A stretch of 64,000 nt of DNA from an uncultured Bacilli bacterium (GCA_949451605.1 CASTSB010000001.1:147685-211684); one strand, 5' to 3'; numbered from the stretch's first letter, positions 1-9,701 are shown. The notes: generated from the letters alone by a model not told the origin. Numbers and translations are program-made.

Positions 1-3000
1 ATAATTTATTATCAAGATTTTTTATAAAAGCAAAGACCTCTTTATCTTCTAATTCAAAATCAGTGTTAATCACTATTCTTGAATAGTGTTTGCCTACAAT
101 TAATGGTTTCATATTATCTATTAGTTTTTTACTTGTTTTTATTTGATTTTTTAAATCCTTATTAAGAATAAGACTATAACGTAAATCATTTAAAATATCT
201 TTATTTAGATAATTGATAAATTCTTCAATTGTTAGTTTATAATTTTCATCATAATTGTATATGCTTCCATAATAAGTATATAAAAGATCTATTAATGCTT
301 TATTTATATTATTGCTTAGCTTTTGTAAAAGTGTATATAAGTTATTGGCAGTGTATTTATAATTATTCATAGTATTTAACATAACTGTATTAATTCTATT
401 TATTTTATTTTTTGATTCTTCTGAAAAATACTTACTAAAGTTATTATTTGGTACAATATCATTTTTTATAAAACTTATTAAATTATTTAAAGATAAATAA
501 ATGTTTTTGCCATAGTATATTTCATTATAAGAAAATACTAATCTTGTAGTGGAAGAATCCATATTTAAAATATTTGATATTTCATTATAAGAAAGCTTTT
601 TATTTTCAAGAATTTTATCCATTATAGTATTAAGTAATTTAACATTTTCTAGCATTTCTTTATTTAAAGTGCTTAAAGCTTGATCATTTTGTCTTTCTAA
701 AATGAACCCTGTTAACGTATTAGGTTTAAGTTTTAGATTAATAGTATTATATAAAGCATATATGTTTTTTGTTAAAGATGAATCTATTCCAATAGTTTTT
801 GACATTTGTGCATAATCAAAATCAAATGATGCATTTTCAATTATAGAAAAAGCTATTTGAAGCTTTTCTAAAGTTTCCTTATCTAGGCTACTATTAATAA
901 GAGGGTTGTCTTTATTAGAAATTAGAAAGTTAACTATCTCTTTTGGAGAATCTTTAATTAATCCGTTTTCTATATCACTTAACAAATATATAAGATTTGT
1001 TTTTGAATTGTCTATATTTAAAAGCAAGCTTACTTCATTTGAATTATATAAAGTATTATTTATTGAACTATTAATTATAGTATTTATAAATTTTATGTTT
1101 TCTAATGAATCTTCGTCAAGAACATTTTCAAAATTGTTGATAACTAGCTCAGTAAATTCTTTTGGAGTTAATTTTTTATCTTCTTCTAAATGTAAATTAG
1201 AATATACTAGTTCTACCAATTCACTTTTAAAAATGCCTTTTAAACCATCTTTTGATATTGCTTCAGTATTTATCTCATTCTCATTATTTATGAAGGGAAG
1301 AATAGTTTTAAATGATGTTTGATCAATATTTAATGTAGAAGCATTATTTTCAATCACTTTAAAAAATTCTTTTAGAGTCATATTACTAGTACTAGAAATA
1401 TTGTTGTTTTTTAAAAGCAAGATTTTTTCTATTGTTTTTTTATCCATATTTAGAATTGCTGATAATTCTTCTCTACTCATATTTTTTTCTACTAAGTCTT
1501 TATTGCTAAGTTTTTCTATTTGAACTAGTTTTTTTAATAGTTCTTCAGGAAAAAAGCTTGTATAGTTTTCATTTTTAGAAACATTTGAAATTATAAAGTT
1601 TACGAACTCATTAATAGTTAACTTCGTATCTTGATAATTTATACTTGAATAATATAAATATAAATTGTAAGTATCTTCAGCATTTAAATTAAGAAAACTT
1701 GCCATTTCTTGATAATTATATTTTCTTGTTAGACTATCCTGATTTAATTTTGAAAGTAATTGTAGTTTGCTTTTTAAAGCATTATTAAAATTAGATGCAA
1801 ATAATTCGTTTTCTGCAACTACATTTGTTAAGAAGCTAATAAAATCAGCTAAAGTAATTTTATTATTAATATTTTTTCCATTATAGTAAATTAATAAATT
1901 AGTAAGTGTATTCTTGTCAAGATCAAGAATAGTTGCTAGTTCATCAATTGATCTTTCTTTATCAATTTCGTAAATATTAGAAAAGTTTTTTAATGTAGAG
2001 ATATATTTTTTTGTATCTGAAGTGATTAATCCTTTTAAATCTTTATTTTTATATACATCTTTTTCAATAAAATTTATTAAATCATTTAAAGTAATTGCTA
2101 AAGTTTGCTTTTTATTAAAATAATTATAATAAATTGCTCTTATAACATATGGAGATATATCTGTGCTTTCTGAAAGTTTTTTTAATTTGTCATTAAAATT
2201 ATCAAATGTTAACTTTTCTCCTATAGTATTACCATAGCACAATACTTCTGTAGTTTTCTTATTATCAATATTATGACAAATGTCTTGTATTTTATCTTCA
2301 TATTTATTGTTATAGATAACAGCCATTTGGTTATTCTCTTTAAATTCTTTTGCAATTTCGTCGTTTTCTTTGCTTGTAAAAAGTATTTTTAAATTTCCCT
2401 TAAGTAAAAAACTTCCAATAAATAAAATTATTATAAGTGCCAATGCAAAATATCTATAATTGTAACTAAATCTTCCTAAACTTTCTAGACGAATATTAAG
2501 GCTTTTTTTCTTTGTTTTAGTTATTAACTTATCAAATAGTAATATTAGACCTGGTAAAAAAGTAAATATACAAATAAGACTTAGTAAAACTCCTTTAGCA
2601 AGAACTATTCCTAAATCTTTTCCAATTGTAAAGGTCATAAATACTAAAGCTAGTAAACCCACAATTGTTGTTAAAGAGCTTGAAAAAATAGATGAAAAGC
2701 TATGCTCTAGAGCGAACTTCATGGCCATTTTATTATCTCTTGTATTGCTTTTTTCCTGACGGTATCTATTCATTAGCATTATTGAATAATCCATAGAAAG
2801 AGCCATTTGTAATATTGCACAAATTGAATCTGTAATATTTGAAACATCATTAAAAATAATATTAGTTCCTTTATTTATAATGACTGCAAGACATATTGTA
2901 AATAGGAATAGAAAGGGTTCTATATATGAGTTACACATTAGAATTAATATTACTAGTGCACATGATATTGCTACTACCATAATCCATAGAGGCATAACTT

Positions 3001-3448
3001 CTTCATTGGCACTTGCAATTGTTCCAGAAAAAACAACCTCTTCATTTTGATATTTTTCTTTTACTTCTTCATAAACTTTTGTGGCAGTTTTACCTTTACT
3101 ATTATCATTAACATTTAAAATATATAGTGTTTTATTTCCATTATTAAATTTTTTTGATTCATCGTATGAAACTGATGATACTCCTTTTACTTTTTCTAAA
3201 TCACTTTTTGTTTTTGATTTTTCTTTAATATTAGAAAACATTATATATAAGGTTGATGTATTATCCTTAAATTCTTTATTCATTAGTTCCATACCAATTT
3301 TTGTATTACTATTTTTAGGTAAATACTTTGATATATCATCATTTATTTTTACATTATTTGATAAAAAACAACTTAATAATGTAATTATTAAAAATAAGAT
3401 CATAATAAATTTTCTTTTTTCTACTATAAAATCTGCTATTTTTTTCAT
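1..3448 (-). CDS. MMPL/RND-family transporter, 3' end outside window
   Basis: At least 1149 codons are open from an ATG at 3448 (ribosome site GAGGCG) to the left edge, so the C-terminus is missing. Residues 14-31 form TM1, followed by an extracellular domain to about residue 150. TM2-6 then follow, with the MMPL-type stretch MALSMDYSIMLMNRYRQE, and TM7 lies near residues 332-351. Family members of this kind (HAE3/MMPL exporters) are proton-driven and have two such halves; the second half would lie beyond the edge. The part between TM7 and the edge, about 800 residues, is unusual: nine copies of a roughly 70-85 residue helical unit, each ending in a motif like ITLxDFIxFI. Substrate is unknown; lipid, peptide or drug export is typical of the family. 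The call is firm for the membrane half, and the repeat region is unrecognised. Confidence 0.8.
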   Translation of the reverse strand, partial: MKKIADFIVEKRKFIMILFLIITLLSCFLSNNVKINDDISKYLPKNSNTKIGMELMNKEFKDNTSTLYIMFSNIKEKSKTKSDLEKVKGVSSVSYDESKKFNNGNKTLYILNVNDNSKGKTATKVYEEVKEKYQNEEVVFSGTIASANEEVMPLWIMVVAISCALVILILMCNSYIEPFLFLFTICLAVIINKGTNIIFNDVSNITDSICAILQMALSMDYSIMLMNRYRQEKSNTRDNKMAMKFALEHSFSSIFSSSLTTIVGLLALVFMTFTIGKDLGIVLAKGVLLSLICIFTFLPGLILLFDKLITKTKKKSLNIRLESLGRFSYNYRYFALALIIILFIGSFLLKGNLKILFTSKENDEIAKEFKENNQMAVIYNNKYEDKIQDICHNIDNKKTTEVLCYGNTIGEKLTFDNFNDKLKKLSESTDISPYVIRAIYYNYFNKKQTLAITLNDLINFIEKDVYKNKDLKGLITSDTKKYISTLKNFSNIYEIDKERSIDELATILDLDKNTLTNLLIYYNGKNINNKITLADFISFLTNVVAENELFASNFNNALKSKLQLLSKLNQDSLTRKYNYQEMASFLNLNAEDTYNLYLYYSSINYQDTKLTINEFVNFIISNVSKNENYTSFFPEELLKKLVQIEKLSNKDLVEKNMSREELSAILNMDKKTIEKILLLKNNNISSTSNMTLKEFFKVIENNASTLNIDQTSFKTILPFINNENEINTEAISKDGLKGIFKSELVELVYSNLHLEEDKKLTPKEFTELVINNFENVLDEDSLENIKFINTIINSSINNTLYNSNEVSLLLNIDNSKTNLIYLLSDIENGLIKDSPKEIVNFLISNKDNPLINSSLDKETLEKLQIAFSIIENASFDFDYAQMSKTIGIDSSLTKNIYALYNTINLKLKPNTLTGFILERQNDQALSTLNKEMLENVKLLNTIMDKILENKKLSYNEISNILNMDSSTTRLVFSYNEIYYGKNIYLSLNNLISFIKNDIVPNNNFSKYFSEESKNKINRINTVMLNTMNNYKYTANNLYTLLQKLSNNINKALIDLLYTYYGSIYNYDENYKLTIEEFINYLNKDILNDLRYSLILNKDLKNQIKTSKKLIDNMKPLIVGKHYSRIVINTDFELEDKEVFAFIKNLDNKL

Positions 3449-3500
3449 TACTTATCGCCTCGCTTATTAAACAAGAAATATAATAACACTTCTTCTTTTA

Positions 3501-3531
3501 TAAATAAAGAAAAAAGAGCTTATTAGCTCTT
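3501..3531 (-). terminator. Intrinsic terminator after YcxB-like gene
   Basis: A 7-bp stem (AAGAGCT at 3514-3520 with AGCTCTT at 3525-3531, loop TATT) is followed on the minus strand by a U-rich run. The stop codon of the upstream gene overlaps the stem. Confidence 0.75.
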
Positions 3532-4057
3532 ATTTTACAATTATTAAAGATTTATTATAAGCTTTTACTGCTTCTTCAACTTCCTTTTTATATTTTTTAT
3601 CTAGGTAGAAATAATATTCATAATCTGTTACAAAGTTTAATGATTCTTTACCAACTATTATACCTTTAATATGTGACCATCCTAAATTAAAAGTTATATC
3701 TTCATCAAAAGGAAAAGCAATTCCTTTTTCACTTATTTCGATTTCTCCTTGTTCGTATTTCGTAAAACATAAACTAAAAATAATTGGCTTTGTCCATTTA
3801 ATTAAAGAATATATAAGAATAGCTGTTGCAAGGGCAACTAATACAAGAGATAAAAAACAAGGATACATTTTTTCTAATACAAGCATAAGGCTAAGAAATA
3901 ATATTTCTATTATGGTTATAAGAAACATAACATTAAAATATTTCATATACTTTAGTTTTCTACTTTTTAAAATGTTTTCTTTATATAAAGAAACCCCCAT
4001 TGAATCATTAAGTACTTTGAACAAATTACTATCTTTCATATTATAACTAATTTTCAT
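3530..4057 (-). CDS. YcxB-like membrane protein
   Basis: This 175-residue protein has two membrane segments (about residues 40-60 and 66-88) followed by a C-terminal strand-rich domain. That domain carries the pattern LGWSHIKGIIVGKESLNFVT and then YYFYLDKK, which resembles the YcxB-like (PH-related) domain of small Firmicutes membrane proteins. The ATG at 4057 follows a GGAGAG ribosome site 8 bases upstream. Family function is unknown. A second protein with the same domain lies at 8321-9655. It is a single-gene unit ending in its own terminator. Confidence 0.5.
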   Translation of the reverse strand: MKISYNMKDSNLFKVLNDSMGVSLYKENILKSRKLKYMKYFNVMFLITIIEILFLSLMLVLEKMYPCFLSLVLVALATAILIYSLIKWTKPIIFSLCFTKYEQGEIEISEKGIAFPFDEDITFNLGWSHIKGIIVGKESLNFVTDYEYYFYLDKKYKKEVEEAVKAYNKSLIIVK

Positions 4058-4122
4058 AACTTCTACTCTCCTATTATATTTTTAATTATAACATAGTTAG
4101 GAGTTTTTTTAAAACATAAATA

Positions 4123-4950
4123 TTATTTTCTGTCCTCATAATTTTCTAAAAAGCTTTGATATTTACCATTACTTTTTGTTCCTAAAATGCAATTTAAATT
4201 TACATTATCTAAGCTTTTAAAAATATTATAATCTACATTTTCGTTAGTTTCTTTTAAATTCTTGATAAGTTTTTTTATTTCTTTTCTTTTACTTAGCTCT
4301 TCTTGGTCTTTAGTTTTTTCCGTAAATTTACAAGCACAATTGATAAAAGTTAAATCATTAAACTTAGCCCAAGAGATAATATCATCTTCTCGTATCATAT
4401 AAAGTGGTCTTATAAGTTCTAAACCTTCAAAATTATCACTATGAAGTTTAGGCATCATAGTTTTTATTTCTGAGCCATAAAACATAGAAAGAAGAGTTGT
4501 TTCTATTACATCGTCCATGTGATGACCTAGGGCTATCTTATTACATCCTAATTCTTTAGCGTGATTATAAAGACATCCTCTTCTCATTCTGGCACATAAA
4601 TAACATATACCACGGTCATTTTTTTCTACCACATTGAAAATATCACTTTCAAAAATTTCTATATCAATATTTAAAGTTTTAGCATTTTCAATGATTAGTT
4701 TTCTATTTAAGTCGTTGTATCCTGGATCCATTACTACAAAGTAAGCTTCAAAAGGTATTTTTCCATGACGTTTCAGTTCTTGAAAACATTTAGCCATTAA
4801 AAAAGAATCTTTTCCTCCACTTATGCAAACCATAATTTTATCGTTTTCTTCAACTAGATTATATGTCTTAATAGCTTTAATAAATTTGGACCAAATGTCT
4901 TTTCGATACTTTTTTATAATACTTCTTTCAATTTCTTGATATTTTTCCAT
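4123..4950 (-). CDS. TtcA-type PP-loop tRNA thiolation protein
   Basis: N-type ATP pyrophosphatase with the PP-loop SGGKDS near residue 43. A CxxC pair in ICYLCARMRRGC and a third cysteine in FINCACKF match the Fe-S cysteine layout of TtcA, which 2-thiolates cytidine 32 of tRNA. ALGHHMDDVIET is the usual second adenylate-binding motif. The start chosen is the ATG at 4950, placed about 10 bases after AAAGG; an upstream in-frame ATG at 5001 lacks a ribosome site and gives an atypical N-terminus. It is divergent from the NagZ gene. The enzyme class is secure; the exact tRNA target in this organism is inferred. Confidence 0.75.
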   Translation of the reverse strand: MEKYQEIERSIIKKYRKDIWSKFIKAIKTYNLVEENDKIMVCISGGKDSFLMAKCFQELKRHGKIPFEAYFVVMDPGYNDLNRKLIIENAKTLNIDIEIFESDIFNVVEKNDRGICYLCARMRRGCLYNHAKELGCNKIALGHHMDDVIETTLLSMFYGSEIKTMMPKLHSDNFEGLELIRPLYMIREDDIISWAKFNDLTFINCACKFTEKTKDQEELSKRKEIKKLIKNLKETNENVDYNIFKSLDNVNLNCILGTKSNGKYQSFLENYEDRK

Positions 4951-5062
4951 CCTTATCATTCCTTTTTCTTTTAGCGCTTTTATTATACAATATTTCGACA
5001 AATAATACTATATTAAAATATTTTTATTGTGCTATAATCTGATTGTAAGGAGAGTATTTGAA

Positions 5063-6274
5063 ATGAAAAAGAAAGTTATTATTTTTGTATTTATATTTAT
5101 ATTTATAATTATATTATTTGTTGGACTATATTTTTCCTTTATGAAAGATAATTCAAAAGAGGCTTCCTTAAAAAAAGAAAAGCCACAAGAACCTAAAATC
5201 AATAAAGTTGATCAATTATTGAATAAAATGACAATTGAAGAAAAGATAGCCCAGATGTTAATTCTTTATTATACAAAAGATACAGTTGATGAGAATTTGA
5301 AAGATATTTTAGAAAATACTAAGCCTGGCGGATTTATAATTATGAAAGATAATATAACAACCTTTGAAAAAACAAAAACATTTATTAGTGATTTGAAAAA
5401 TAACAGTGAAATTCCTTTAATTATATCTATTGATCAAGAAGGAGGAATAGTTCAAAGGCTTCAGTATTTAACGGATATTAAACCAACCTATATTCCTAAT
5501 ATGTTAAGTCTTGGAAAAACTAATGATCAAGATCTTGCGTATAATGTTGGTAAAGTTATGGCAGAACAATTAAAAACTCTAGGTGTTAATGTAGATTACT
5601 CCCCTGTTTTAGATATTTATTCTAATCCAAATAATACTGTTATAGGAAAGAGAAGTTTTGGCGCTAGTAAGGAGCTTGTTTCTAAGATGGCGCTTTCTGT
5701 TGCTAAAGGACTAGAAGATAATCAAATAGTCCCAACTTATAAGCATTTCCCTGGACATGGTGATACGGATGTTGATTCTCATACTGCTTTACCAGTTATT
5801 AATAAAACATATGATGAACTAAAAGCTAACGAATTAGTTCCTTTTAAGGAAGCAATTAAAAACAATGCAAAAATTATAATGGTTGGGCATCTTTTACTAC
5901 CAAGTATTAGTAAGTACCCGGCTTCTATATCTAAGGAAATTATAACTGATATCTTGAGGAAGGATTTAGGATTTAAGGGATTAGTAATTACTGATGCTCT
6001 AAACATGGGAGCACTTACTAAAAACTATAGTGAAGAAGAAATATATATAAATGCTATAAATGCTGGATGTGATTTATTACTTATGCCTACGGGTAGTAAA
6101 AAAGCAATAGAGATAATTAAAAATAGCATTAGTGAGGAAAGAATAAATGAATCAGTAAGAAAAATTCTTGACTTTAAATTAAATAATCTAAAAGATTATG
6201 AATTATTGGATAAAAGTTATCTTAATAATGTGAGTGGGCAAACTATATTAAGTAAAATTCCAGTTAGTGATTAG
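5063..6274 (+). CDS. nagZ: NagZ-type beta-N-acetylhexosaminidase (GH3), membrane-anchored
   Basis: Glycoside hydrolase family 3 enzyme that removes N-acetylglucosamine from peptidoglycan-derived sugars. The hallmark KHFPGHGDTDVDSH (about residues 227-240) provides the His/Asp acid-base dyad, and ITDALNMGAL (about 308-317) carries the Asp nucleophile. Residues 5-25 form a single hydrophobic anchor followed by a Lys-rich linker, so the catalytic domain is probably outside the membrane, as in Bacillus-type secreted NagZ. The start at 5063 follows AAGGAG by 9-10 bases; an earlier in-frame ATG at 5027 has no ribosome site. A DMT transporter follows 10 bases downstream and is probably co-transcribed. 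Confidence 0.85.
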   Translation: MKKKVIIFVFIFIFIIILFVGLYFSFMKDNSKEASLKKEKPQEPKINKVDQLLNKMTIEEKIAQMLILYYTKDTVDENLKDILENTKPGGFIIMKDNITTFEKTKTFISDLKNNSEIPLIISIDQEGGIVQRLQYLTDIKPTYIPNMLSLGKTNDQDLAYNVGKVMAEQLKTLGVNVDYSPVLDIYSNPNNTVIGKRSFGASKELVSKMALSVAKGLEDNQIVPTYKHFPGHGDTDVDSHTALPVINKTYDELKANELVPFKEAIKNNAKIIMVGHLLLPSISKYPASISKEIITDILRKDLGFKGLVITDALNMGALTKNYSEEEIYINAINAGCDLLLMPTGSKKAIEIIKNSISEERINESVRKILDFKLNNLKDYELLDKSYLNNVSGQTILSKIPVSD

Positions 6275-6284
6275 AGGTGTAGTT

Positions 6285-7142
6285 ATGGAGTTTTTAAACA
6301 ATTGGATTTTTTGGGTAGTAATATATCTACTATCTTCTATTTGTTTTTCCCAAACTTTTAAAAAAGCAAATAGAAATATGAAAAATGCTGGAATGATGAC
6401 AGTGCTTTTAGAGGTATTTACTGCATTCTTTGCCCTCTTATTATCAGTATTTTTTGAATATAAGTTTTCAAGTAATATAAATACCTATTTAACATTATTT
6501 ATTGTTACTATTATTTATGCAGCAACTGATAGATTAAATATAGAAGCAAGATATGGATTACAGCCATCAATATTTAGTATGTTAAAACAACTTTCTACAG
6601 CTTTTCTAATAGTATTTAGTTTTCTTTTTTTAAAAGAAGAACCTACTTTACTTAAAATTATTGGAGCAGTTATTATTTTAGGATCAAATATTATGCTTTC
6701 TTATGAAAAAGGTAAGTTTGTATTAAATAAATATTTTATAATGAGTGTTGCGGCTAATTTGTTATTTGCAATTGCTATGTTAATAAATATTAATATATCT
6801 TCTGAGTTTAATATCGGAATCTATACAGTATTTACGGTTACAATTCCTGCCATAATTATTTCTACAATAGGCCGATTTGAAATTAAATCTTTAAGAGAAG
6901 AATTTAATTTATACGATAAAAAAAGATTCATTATTTCTGGATTTTTATGGGCAGTTATGCTTATCTCGTCAGTGAAAGCTTATCAATATGGAAATGTAAG
7001 TATAGTTGCTCCCCTATTTTCTCTAACTTCTATTATGAATTCTATTTATGAATATTTTATTACTAGGGATAAGGACATTTTAATAAAAAATATCATTATT
7101 GGTATTTTAATATTTATTGGTATTATTTTAATTAAAATATAA
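6285..7142 (+). CDS. DMT-superfamily (EamA-like) transporter
   Basis: A 285-residue very hydrophobic protein with about ten membrane segments and two similar halves, typical of the drug/metabolite transporter superfamily. The repeated pattern FSFLFLKEEPTLLKIIGAVIIL before the middle is characteristic of EamA half-repeats. The start at 6285 follows GAGGTG, which overlaps the stop codon of nagZ, so the two genes form an operon. Substrate cannot be read from sequence; linkage to nagZ would fit a cell-wall sugar or amino-acid substrate but that is inference. It ends in a terminator shared with the facing gene. Confidence 0.7.
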   Translation: MEFLNNWIFWVVIYLLSSICFSQTFKKANRNMKNAGMMTVLLEVFTAFFALLLSVFFEYKFSSNINTYLTLFIVTIIYAATDRLNIEARYGLQPSIFSMLKQLSTAFLIVFSFLFLKEEPTLLKIIGAVIILGSNIMLSYEKGKFVLNKYFIMSVAANLLFAIAMLININISSEFNIGIYTVFTVTIPAIIISTIGRFEIKSLREEFNLYDKKRFIISGFLWAVMLISSVKAYQYGNVSIVAPLFSLTSIMNSIYEYFITRDKDILIKNIIIGILIFIGIILIKI

Positions 7143-7170
7143 AAGTATTCATTTAGCTGAATACTTTTTA
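7141..7170. terminator. Bidirectional terminator between converging genes
   Basis: An 11-bp perfect stem (AAAAGTATTCA at 7141-7151 with its complement at 7158-7168, loop TTTAGC) has A-runs on one side and T-runs on the other. It serves the DMT gene on the plus strand and the YjbR-like gene on the minus strand. Confidence 0.8.
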
Positions 7171-7833
7171 CTTTGTCAGATTATAGCTCTCATCTATTAA
7201 TTGTTTGATCTTTTCTATTGAAACACTGCCATCAAGTATAATCGTGAACCAGTGTTTTTTATTCATATGATATGCAGGAAAGAAATCAGTATTATCAATT
7301 ATATTTTGTACTTTTTCTTTTGTATTTTTCAAATTAATTATTTCAACTCTTTCGCAAGAATTTAGTCCTAATTTATCTTTTGTGAGGCTTGTAATTAAAG
7401 CATACCATTTTTCATTTTCTTTATGTCTTACAATAGATGTTTCTTTAGTTGTTTTAAAAGGAAATTCAAATTTTTCTTTATATTTTTCTTCTGTATATTT
7501 TAAAATTTCATTTGTAATATTACTATTATAGGTGTCTTTATAAGCACAGATATCTAATATTTTAGATATTTCTTCTTCATATTCTTCTTTGATTGAGCCA
7601 ATATAATTGCCACTAGCATTATTAATATCTACTAAATAGTATTCTTCATTAGTTTCATTATCAAATAATCTTGCTTTAAGTGTATTGACATCTAACAAAA
7701 CTTCTAATGTAAAGTCCTTATTTAGCATATTCTTTTTATAAATGAAATGATTTTGTTCTTTTATGAATCCATATTTAAATAAGTTTTCTTCAATTAATTT
7801 GATATTTTCTTTTTTTAAATCGATATATTTCAT
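7168..7833 (-). CDS. MmcQ/YjbR family protein
   Basis: This 221-residue protein ends in a YjbR-type domain. Diagnostic stretches are ALITSLTKDKLG, then VEIINLK, then FPAYHMNKKHWFTIILDG, which follow the usual MmcQ/YjbR order of strands and the conserved HW pair. The family has a CyaY-like or DNA-binding-like fold with no settled biochemical role. The N-terminal 100 residues are less conserved and may be a second domain. The start at 7833 follows GGTGG; a longer reading to 7902 has no ribosome site and would run into the upstream terminator. Confidence 0.7.
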   Translation of the reverse strand: MKYIDLKKENIKLIEENLFKYGFIKEQNHFIYKKNMLNKDFTLEVLLDVNTLKARLFDNETNEEYYLVDINNASGNYIGSIKEEYEEEISKILDICAYKDTYNSNITNEILKYTEEKYKEKFEFPFKTTKETSIVRHKENEKWYALITSLTKDKLGLNSCERVEIINLKNTKEKVQNIIDNTDFFPAYHMNKKHWFTIILDGSVSIEKIKQLIDESYNLTK

Positions 7834-7861
7834 TTTGTACCACCTATATCCATTATAAATA

Positions 7862-7887
7862 AAAAGACTGAAGTTTAACAGTCTTTT
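7862..7887 (-). terminator. Intrinsic terminator
   Basis: A 9-bp stem (AAAAGACTG with CAGTCTTTT, 8-base loop) followed on the minus strand by TTTTATTTAT. It ends the unit of the small gene at 7889-8230. Confidence 0.75.
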
Positions 7888-7888
7888 A

Positions 7889-8230
7889 TTAGTCCCATCC
7901 ATAAGATGAGGTTTGTTCTTTTAATAATTTTTGATATTTGATTATTTCTTCTTGACTTGGACTTTCTATACGATAAGAGGTAGAATCAATTGCTTTGTTG
8001 TCAGGAAATCCTACATTAAGCAACAATTCATCTTCAGGAGATATCGAACCTATATAGTACCATACTTTTATTTCCTTATTATCTTTAGTAAAAAATATAT
8101 TGATAAATTGATTTTTTATTTCTTCAGATGAATTATTTTTCAATTTGCCATTAAAGAAGGTATGCGTTGTTTTCTCTGTAATTTCTAACTCACTTATCCA
8201 AATATTTGAAGCACATACTTCATCCTTCAT
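7889..8230 (-). CDS. Small FxLYD-like protein, possibly 5'-truncated
   Basis: A 113-residue protein. GKLKNNSSEEIKNQFINIFF and WYYIGSISPEDELLLNV resemble the FxLYD beta-sandwich found in secreted Firmicutes proteins. Such proteins normally carry a signal peptide, which is absent here. The reading frame stays open for 18 codons upstream of the chosen ATG without a better start. A separate short frame (ATG near 8294) with GAGAT upstream stops after 14 codons, as expected if a frameshift had removed the original N-terminus. The ATG at 8230 has only AAGG at 11 bases. Either a cytosolic fragment or a decayed secreted protein. Confidence 0.4.
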   Translation of the reverse strand: MKDEVCASNIWISELEITEKTTHTFFNGKLKNNSSEEIKNQFINIFFTKDNKEIKVWYYIGSISPEDELLLNVGFPDNKAIDSTSYRIESPSQEEIIKYQKLLKEQTSSYGWD

Positions 8231-8320
8231 ATTCTTATTTGCCTTAACTAATTTTCCTGTTCTATTGTAAAATAGACCTTGGATTTATTCATGTTTATCT
8301 CATTTACTTTATATAATATT

Positions 8321-9655
8321 TTAAAGTTCACTTGTATTTTTATTATCTTTTGTTGACTCATCAATTTGATTAAAATAATCATTATATGGTTTTAAATAGT
8401 TATATTCAAAATTTTCTATTGATAAAACTTTTGACTTAGGATTATACATCATAAAGTGGGCATAAAAAGTTCCACTGTGATCTGGCATCTTATTAACTAA
8501 ATGTTCACCATCTGTATAAAATAAATATAAACATTCTGTATTCTTTGAACATATTAAATAGTTATTAACGATTTGTGCAAATGCTATTGATACGTCTTCC
8601 CTTTTTATCCAATTTTTATTATTTTTTAATCTTTGATAAAAGTTATTAGATTCCTCTTGATTTGTAAATTTTGCATGAAGTGTTTTATGGTTTTGAAAGT
8701 CACTTTCGTCCCATCTTATTTCTAATAATTTTCCTTTTGTTGGGACATCTTCTTTAATAGCATATTCATAAACGCTTAAATTTTCATATCTAATTAAATT
8801 TTCTTTGTAGTCAAAATATGATAAAGAAATTAGTACTAGTGTTATACATGATATTACTCCAACTACAATATTTATTGTACATTTATAACCTTCATTTTGA
8901 TATTTTTTACTTATTAAGACTGACATTATAGGAAGTGGTAACAATAATAGCGCTAGAGGTGAATACTCAAGTATCAATTCAGCTATATTTATATACTTTA
9001 GATTTACAATAAATTGAATTAAATATTCTGCTATAAACGGGCTTAAAACTGATAAGATAAAAAGTATGCTCAATAACAATTTAACTTTAGGATTTCTTTT
9101 ATCTTTTTCTTTAAGATAATCTTTTATATTTATGTTCTCTTCTTTATAATCATGTTTTTTAATAGCTATTTCTAAAAATGCTAATTCTTCTTTTGGTATT
9201 TCATCTACTTTTATTGGTATTATTTCGTTTTTATTTATTATTAAATAAAAATGGTCTTTTCTATATTTATACTTTTTAATATCACTATAAAAGATTGTTT
9301 TTGTTTCCTTTTTACTTTTCTTTATAATACTCTCTTTTTCTATTTCAATAGTATAATCAAGCTTGTCTTTATTATTTTTAAAGAAAATCTTATATCTGAT
9401 TTTACGGGTTATAAAATATATTAATTTGATTAATACATAAGAAGATATAATTAGAAAGCCATATGCAAGAAGTATCTCGTCTAAACTTAAATCTTCTGGA
9501 TCAATTATAATAAATAAGAATAATAATGATATAAAAAATGCTGTTATTAAAAATGTTTTTCTTGATTTGTATGGAAAATATTTATCAATATTTTTGAATT
9601 CTTGATAAGTATATTTTATTTCAATAATGTTCTTGTTCTCATTTTTTTCTTCCAT
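8321..9655 (-). CDS. Multi-pass membrane protein with YcxB-like domain
   Basis: This 444-residue protein has about five membrane segments: two near residues 34-82, two near 195-250 and one near 265-282. Between the first pairs, IFYSDIKKYKYRKDHFYLII followed by IIPI matches the YcxB-like pattern also seen at 3530-4057. The C-terminal 160 residues are soluble, with no membrane segment. Function is unknown. The start at 9655 follows AGGAG by about 8 bases; the upstream in-frame ATG at 9700 lies inside the copA terminator and is unlikely. Family assignment covers only the middle domain. Confidence 0.5.
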   Translation of the reverse strand: MEEKNENKNIIEIKYTYQEFKNIDKYFPYKSRKTFLITAFFISLLFLFIIIDPEDLSLDEILLAYGFLIISSYVLIKLIYFITRKIRYKIFFKNNKDKLDYTIEIEKESIIKKSKKETKTIFYSDIKKYKYRKDHFYLIINKNEIIPIKVDEIPKEELAFLEIAIKKHDYKEENINIKDYLKEKDKRNPKVKLLLSILFILSVLSPFIAEYLIQFIVNLKYINIAELILEYSPLALLLLPLPIMSVLISKKYQNEGYKCTINIVVGVISCITLVLISLSYFDYKENLIRYENLSVYEYAIKEDVPTKGKLLEIRWDESDFQNHKTLHAKFTNQEESNNFYQRLKNNKNWIKREDVSIAFAQIVNNYLICSKNTECLYLFYTDGEHLVNKMPDHSGTFYAHFMMYNPKSKVLSIENFEYNYLKPYNDYFNQIDESTKDNKNTSEL

Positions 9656-9701
9656 GATCTTTTCTCCTATAATTTTATTATAACAACTTCTTTTAAACAA
9701 A

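Noticed and set aside
906..1322. Plus-strand frame of 138 codons (and another at 3081-3470)
   Set aside because: Both lie opposite the continuous minus-strand transporter frame, have no ribosome site or family likeness, and reflect antisense of its low-complexity codons.
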